16,350 nucleotides of DNA from Phycisphaerae bacterium. GTDB lineage: Bacteria; Planctomycetota; Phycisphaerae; Phycisphaerales; Phycisphaeraceae. The stretch lies in NCBI GenBank assembly GCA_002688155.1, contig NZCH01000048.1:1-16350 (forward strand). Reading direction: 5' to 3'. Numbering within the stretch: the stretch's first letter is position 1; the number at the start of each line of letters is the position of its first letter. The notes under the pieces were generated by a model. That model did not search any database and was not told where the DNA came from. It was given only the letters and a program-made list of their open reading frames with translations. The position numbers and the translations under genes are program-made. Below are positions 13,883 to 16,350 of the stretch, in pieces.

Positions 13883-14983
13883 GTGTCCAATCGACTCATC
13901 ATTATCGGCGCGTCGGCCCGTGCTGCCGCGCAGTCGTCGATCATCGCGGGCTTTGAGCCCTACTGCATCGACATGTTTGCCGACCGTGACCTGTGCGCCA
14001 CGTGCGAGGCTTTGCGTGTGCCGGCAGGACAGTATCCGCACGGGCTGGCGGCGATGGTGCGTGACGCGCCCGACGGACCGCTGGTGTTCACCGGAGCGAT
14101 GGAGAATCACATCGATGTGTTGGATCGCATCATGGCAGCGGGCCGGCGTTTGCCGGGCTGTTCGCCAGCAACGGTGAGGTGTGTGCGCCAGCCTCAACTG
14201 TGGACGCGATTGCCGGGTATTACGGGTGTGCGACCGTGTTGGACGGGGCACGAAGGGGTGCGAACAACGCGATGTCTGATCAAGCCGCTCAGGTCGGCCG
14301 GCGGGGGACGGGTTCGATTTCTTAACTCCGGCGACACGGTTACAACTCACGAATATGTGCAAGAGTACGTTGAAGGTGTGCCGATCAGTGTCTGCTACGT
14401 TGGGCGAGAGCGCAGCGCGGCGTTGTGCGGCGTGACCGAACAGATCATTGGCGACCCGGCGTTTGGCGCCGGCGGGTTTCGGTACGTCGGCAACATCTGG
14501 CCGGCTCAGGTGTCGGCGGATCAGGTCAGCGCAATGTCGCGCTTGGGTGACGCACTGGCGGATCGATACGACCTGCGCGGCCCCTTTGGCGTCGACGCGG
14601 TCATCAATCAAGGTGGCGACGTCCGGCCGGTTGAGCTGAACCCACGCTACACCGCCGGCATGGAACTGATCGAGCGGGGCCGCCACGCCAGTGTCTTCGT
14701 GCCTGATATCGAGCTCAACCCCAGGGCTTCGAATGTCTACCATGGCAAATCGATCGTTTTTGCCCGGCACGACATGATTGTGGGCGACCTTTATGAAGTG
14801 TTTGACCCGTCACAGGTCGCCGACGTGCCCTCGCTGGGTGAACCCATCGAGGCGGGACAGCCGATCTGTACTGTTTACGCCACCGGCCGAAACCGCGACG
14901 ATGTGCTCGCATGTTTGCGTGACCGCGCGGCCACGCTCTACACTCGCACTGCTCATGGACCGCTCCAACGCTCTGCAACGTGA
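13883..14983 (+). CDS. ATP-grasp protein linked to methanofuran/methanopterin C1 genes
   Basis: The 366-aa product has an ATP-grasp core. CLIKPLRSAGGGRV (131-144) supplies the ATP-binding lysine and glycine-rich loop, VQEYVEGVPISV (159-170) the hinge, and GPFGVDAV (233-240) with VELNPRYTAGME (250-261) the metal-binding E-x-N-P-R. It resembles the predicted carboligases of COG2232. ATP-grasp ligases of this sort recur next to tetrahydromethanopterin/methanofuran genes in archaea, methylotrophs and planctomycetes and are suspected to act in cofactor biosynthesis, for example glutamate addition; the substrate here is inferred. The start is GTG 13883 (MSNRLIIIGAS, a normal nucleotide-binding strand), with no Shine-Dalgarno but a palindrome immediately before it. 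It overlaps the next gene by 29 bases. Confidence 0.85.
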   Translation: MSNRLIIIGASARAAAQSSIIAGFEPYCIDMFADRDLCATCEALRVPAGQYPHGLAAMVRDAPDGPLVFTGAMENHIDVLDRIMAAGRRLPGCSPATVRCVRQPQLWTRLPGITGVRPCWTGHEGVRTTRCLIKPLRSAGGGRVRFLNSGDTVTTHEYVQEYVEGVPISVCYVGRERSAALCGVTEQIIGDPAFGAGGFRYVGNIWPAQVSADQVSAMSRLGDALADRYDLRGPFGVDAVINQGGDVRPVELNPRYTAGMELIERGRHASVFVPDIELNPRASNVYHGKSIVFARHDMIVGDLYEVFDPSQVADVPSLGEPIEAGQPICTVYATGRNRDDVLACLRDRAATLYTRTAHGPLQRSAT

Positions 14984-15977
14984 TGTGTTACTGGTGCTGC
15001 CGAACGCGCATGCCTTGAGTGATGTCGCCACCAACGTGACAGTGTCGGCGCTCATCAAAGGTCGTGAATCGAACGTCGACGCGGCAATCGCACGCGCGGT
15101 CGAACTGATCAACACGAGCGTCGCCCCTGTCTTCGTTGGCGCCAGCCAGTTGACGGTCGAGGCGGCAAGCGAAGCCATCACCGTTACCCGCAAGATGCGA
15201 GGCCGATTGATCGTCGGCAATGACGCACCCGACCCGGTGGTCGCATGCCAGCCCGTCACGTTCACCGGTACGCTTGACCGTGCAATGCATGCGGACCTTG
15301 TCGTCGCCGTGGGCGTGAACACCGACGACACGACGCAGACGGCCGGGAACCCGATTGTGCAGCGCATCGTTGAAACGGGACGACGGAGCATCTCGTGTGA
15401 GGCGACCCTTGAAGCAGTGTTACAAGTGCGTGACTACCTGTCGCACGACGGACCGCACAACGCAGTCGCGGGCGCCATCGCTGACGCGACGACGGCAACC
15501 ATCATGCTGTTGGCGGGCCGATGTGACTCACGTGTCACCGGCCAGTGGCACAAACTGGCTTGCGATGTCCAGCAGCGCCATCGCGTGTCAGTCATCACCG
15601 TGCCCGACCCGACGATGTATGCCAACACGCGTGGGGCGATGGAGGTCATGACCTGGAGAACGGGTGTTTACGGTAATGTCGACTTCGCTGACGGTGCTGC
15701 TCGGCCATGCACGGCAGACATGGCAAACTGTGATGTATCAATTGGCGCTGTCACCGGCAGCCGCGTGGCAGCACGCATCGCAATTGGACCGCAACCCGTG
15801 CACGACGCGGAAGTCTGCTTCGTCACGCCCGGCCTCTCGCTCGGTCTGGTCGCGCGTGTGATGCGGTTTGACGGCGCGGTACTTTGGTTGCACACCGAAC
15901 CCGCGGTTTCGCCGCCTGACCCGACGGTCGGCTTGCTCAAACGGCTCGCCGATGCGATCGAGGCTTCAAATGAGTGA
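14955..15977 (+). CDS. fhcB: Formyltransferase/hydrolase complex subunit B (FwdB/FmdB-like, redox motifs lost)
   Basis: The 340-aa product resembles subunit B of formylmethanofuran dehydrogenase. The N-terminal DVATNVTVSALIKGRESNVDAAIARAV, APVFVGASQLTVEAASEAI and HADLVVAVGVN segments run parallel to FwdB, and the C-terminal third has VLWLHTEPAVSPPDPTVGLL. Archaeal FwdB is about 430 aa and carries cysteines for a 4Fe-4S cluster and a molybdenum/tungsten site near the N-terminus. Here that region (LPNAHALSDVATNV) has no cysteine, and the protein is shorter. It therefore fits FhcB of methylotrophic bacteria and planctomycetes, where the complex hydrolyses formylmethanofuran-type substrates to formate instead of oxidising them. 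ATG 14955 lies inside the upstream ATP-grasp gene; a start at GTG 14985 is possible. The stop overlaps fhcA by 8 bases. Confidence 0.85.
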   Translation: MDRSNALQRDVLLVLPNAHALSDVATNVTVSALIKGRESNVDAAIARAVELINTSVAPVFVGASQLTVEAASEAITVTRKMRGRLIVGNDAPDPVVACQPVTFTGTLDRAMHADLVVAVGVNTDDTTQTAGNPIVQRIVETGRRSISCEATLEAVLQVRDYLSHDGPHNAVAGAIADATTATIMLLAGRCDSRVTGQWHKLACDVQQRHRVSVITVPDPTMYANTRGAMEVMTWRTGVYGNVDFADGAARPCTADMANCDVSIGAVTGSRVAARIAIGPQPVHDAEVCFVTPGLSLGLVARVMRFDGAVLWLHTEPAVSPPDPTVGLLKRLADAIEASNE

Positions 15978-16350
15978 TGCACTGCACATCTCCAACGGTC
16001 GCGTGCACGACCCCGCCAATGGCGTTGACGGCGAGGTTGCCGACGTGTTTGTTCTCGATGGTGCGATTGTTGACACGCTGCCGCCGGACGTCTCGCCGCG
16101 ACGGGTCGACGCGACGGACATGATCGTCACGCCTGGCGGAGTCGAGATGCATTCGCACATCGCATCGATGCCGGTGAACGCGGCGCGGGCGATCCAGTCG
16201 GTCTGCGGATACGATCGCGTCATACCGACGGCACCCGACACTGGCCGATGTTACGCCGCGCTGGGTTATACGACAGCGGTCGAGGCGGCCGTCGCGCCGC
16301 GCACTGCCGCGCATGCGCACCTTCAACTCGACGAAATCCCCAATCTCGAC
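15970..16350 (+). CDS. fhcA: Formyltransferase/hydrolase complex subunit A (FwdA/FhcA), N-terminal part
   Basis: The frame from ATG 15970 stays open for 127 codons to the right edge, so the gene is incomplete. The sequence matches the start of formylmethanofuran dehydrogenase subunit A: ISNGRVHDPANGV at 7-19, VDATDMIVTPGGVEMHSHIA with the HxH zinc motif at residues 61-63, VNAARA, then LGYTTAVEAAVAP and LDEIPNLD. FhcA/FwdA belongs to the amidohydrolase superfamily and carries the deformylating (hydrolytic) site, with two zinc ions in characterised members. The product would take part in oxidising formaldehyde-level C1 units to formate. It overlaps fhcB by 8 bases (ATGAGTGA), indicating translational coupling. 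Genes fhcD and fhcC are expected downstream but lie outside the window. Confidence 0.93.
   Translation, partial: MSDALHISNGRVHDPANGVDGEVADVFVLDGAIVDTLPPDVSPRRVDATDMIVTPGGVEMHSHIASMPVNAARAIQSVCGYDRVIPTAPDTGRCYAALGYTTAVEAAVAPRTAAHAHLQLDEIPNLD

Noticed and set aside
13706..14770. Open frame of 354 codons on the minus strand across the end of rny and the ATP-grasp gene
   Set aside because: It overlaps two genes with clear catalytic motifs and has low-complexity, arginine/histidine-rich translation.

Overview
The window looks like a chromosomal segment from a planctomycete, probably of the Phycisphaerae or a relative. Three things point there. A formyltransferase/hydrolase pair (FhcB-FhcA) of tetrahydromethanopterin/methanofuran-type C1 metabolism sits beside an ATP-grasp protein. 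RNase Y is present. The DNA is GC-rich, with several genes lacking any Shine-Dalgarno sequence. The assignment is inferred from gene content only. No mobile element, CRISPR array, rRNA or tRNA was found.

Layout. Bases 1-691 (minus) hold the start of a uronate-isomerase-like amidohydrolase that runs off the left edge. Divergent from it is an exported kelch/beta-propeller protein (721-1938), followed by a DUF502 membrane protein (2059-2940). Next comes a compact PTS-Ntr-like cluster of hpf (3050-3373), ptsN/EIIA (3454-3930) and HPr (4028-4345), the order known from rpoN operons but without rpoN or hprK in view. A Rossmann plus SAF-domain oxidoreductase (4538-5878) is convergent with pssA (6042-7004, minus). 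A plus-strand group follows: a DUF2752 protein, two apparently homologous envelope (lipo)proteins and a GT-B-like protein that has lost the usual acidic motif (7183-10261). A polytopic membrane protein lies opposite (10314-11099, minus).

Bases 11100-12190 contain no convincing gene. The last 260 bases of that gap are dense in inverted repeats, including competing ones, and end in a strong hairpin just before rny (12191-13816). After rny comes a tightly overlapping C1 operon: ATP-grasp (13883-14983), fhcB (14955-15977) and fhcA (15970 onward, cut by the right edge).

The best leads outside the genes are: a 10-base word, GCAGCTTAGC, found three times, always between genes, always on the plus strand and always downstream of a plus-strand gene; the structured region before rny; and -10-like hexamers 5-10 bases upstream of six start codons, which suggests leaderless transcription. 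Inside the genes, the main ones are an FhcB stripped of metal-cluster cysteines, a glycosyltransferase fold without EX7E glutamates, and a coupled DUF2752/twin lipoprotein cassette of unknown function.
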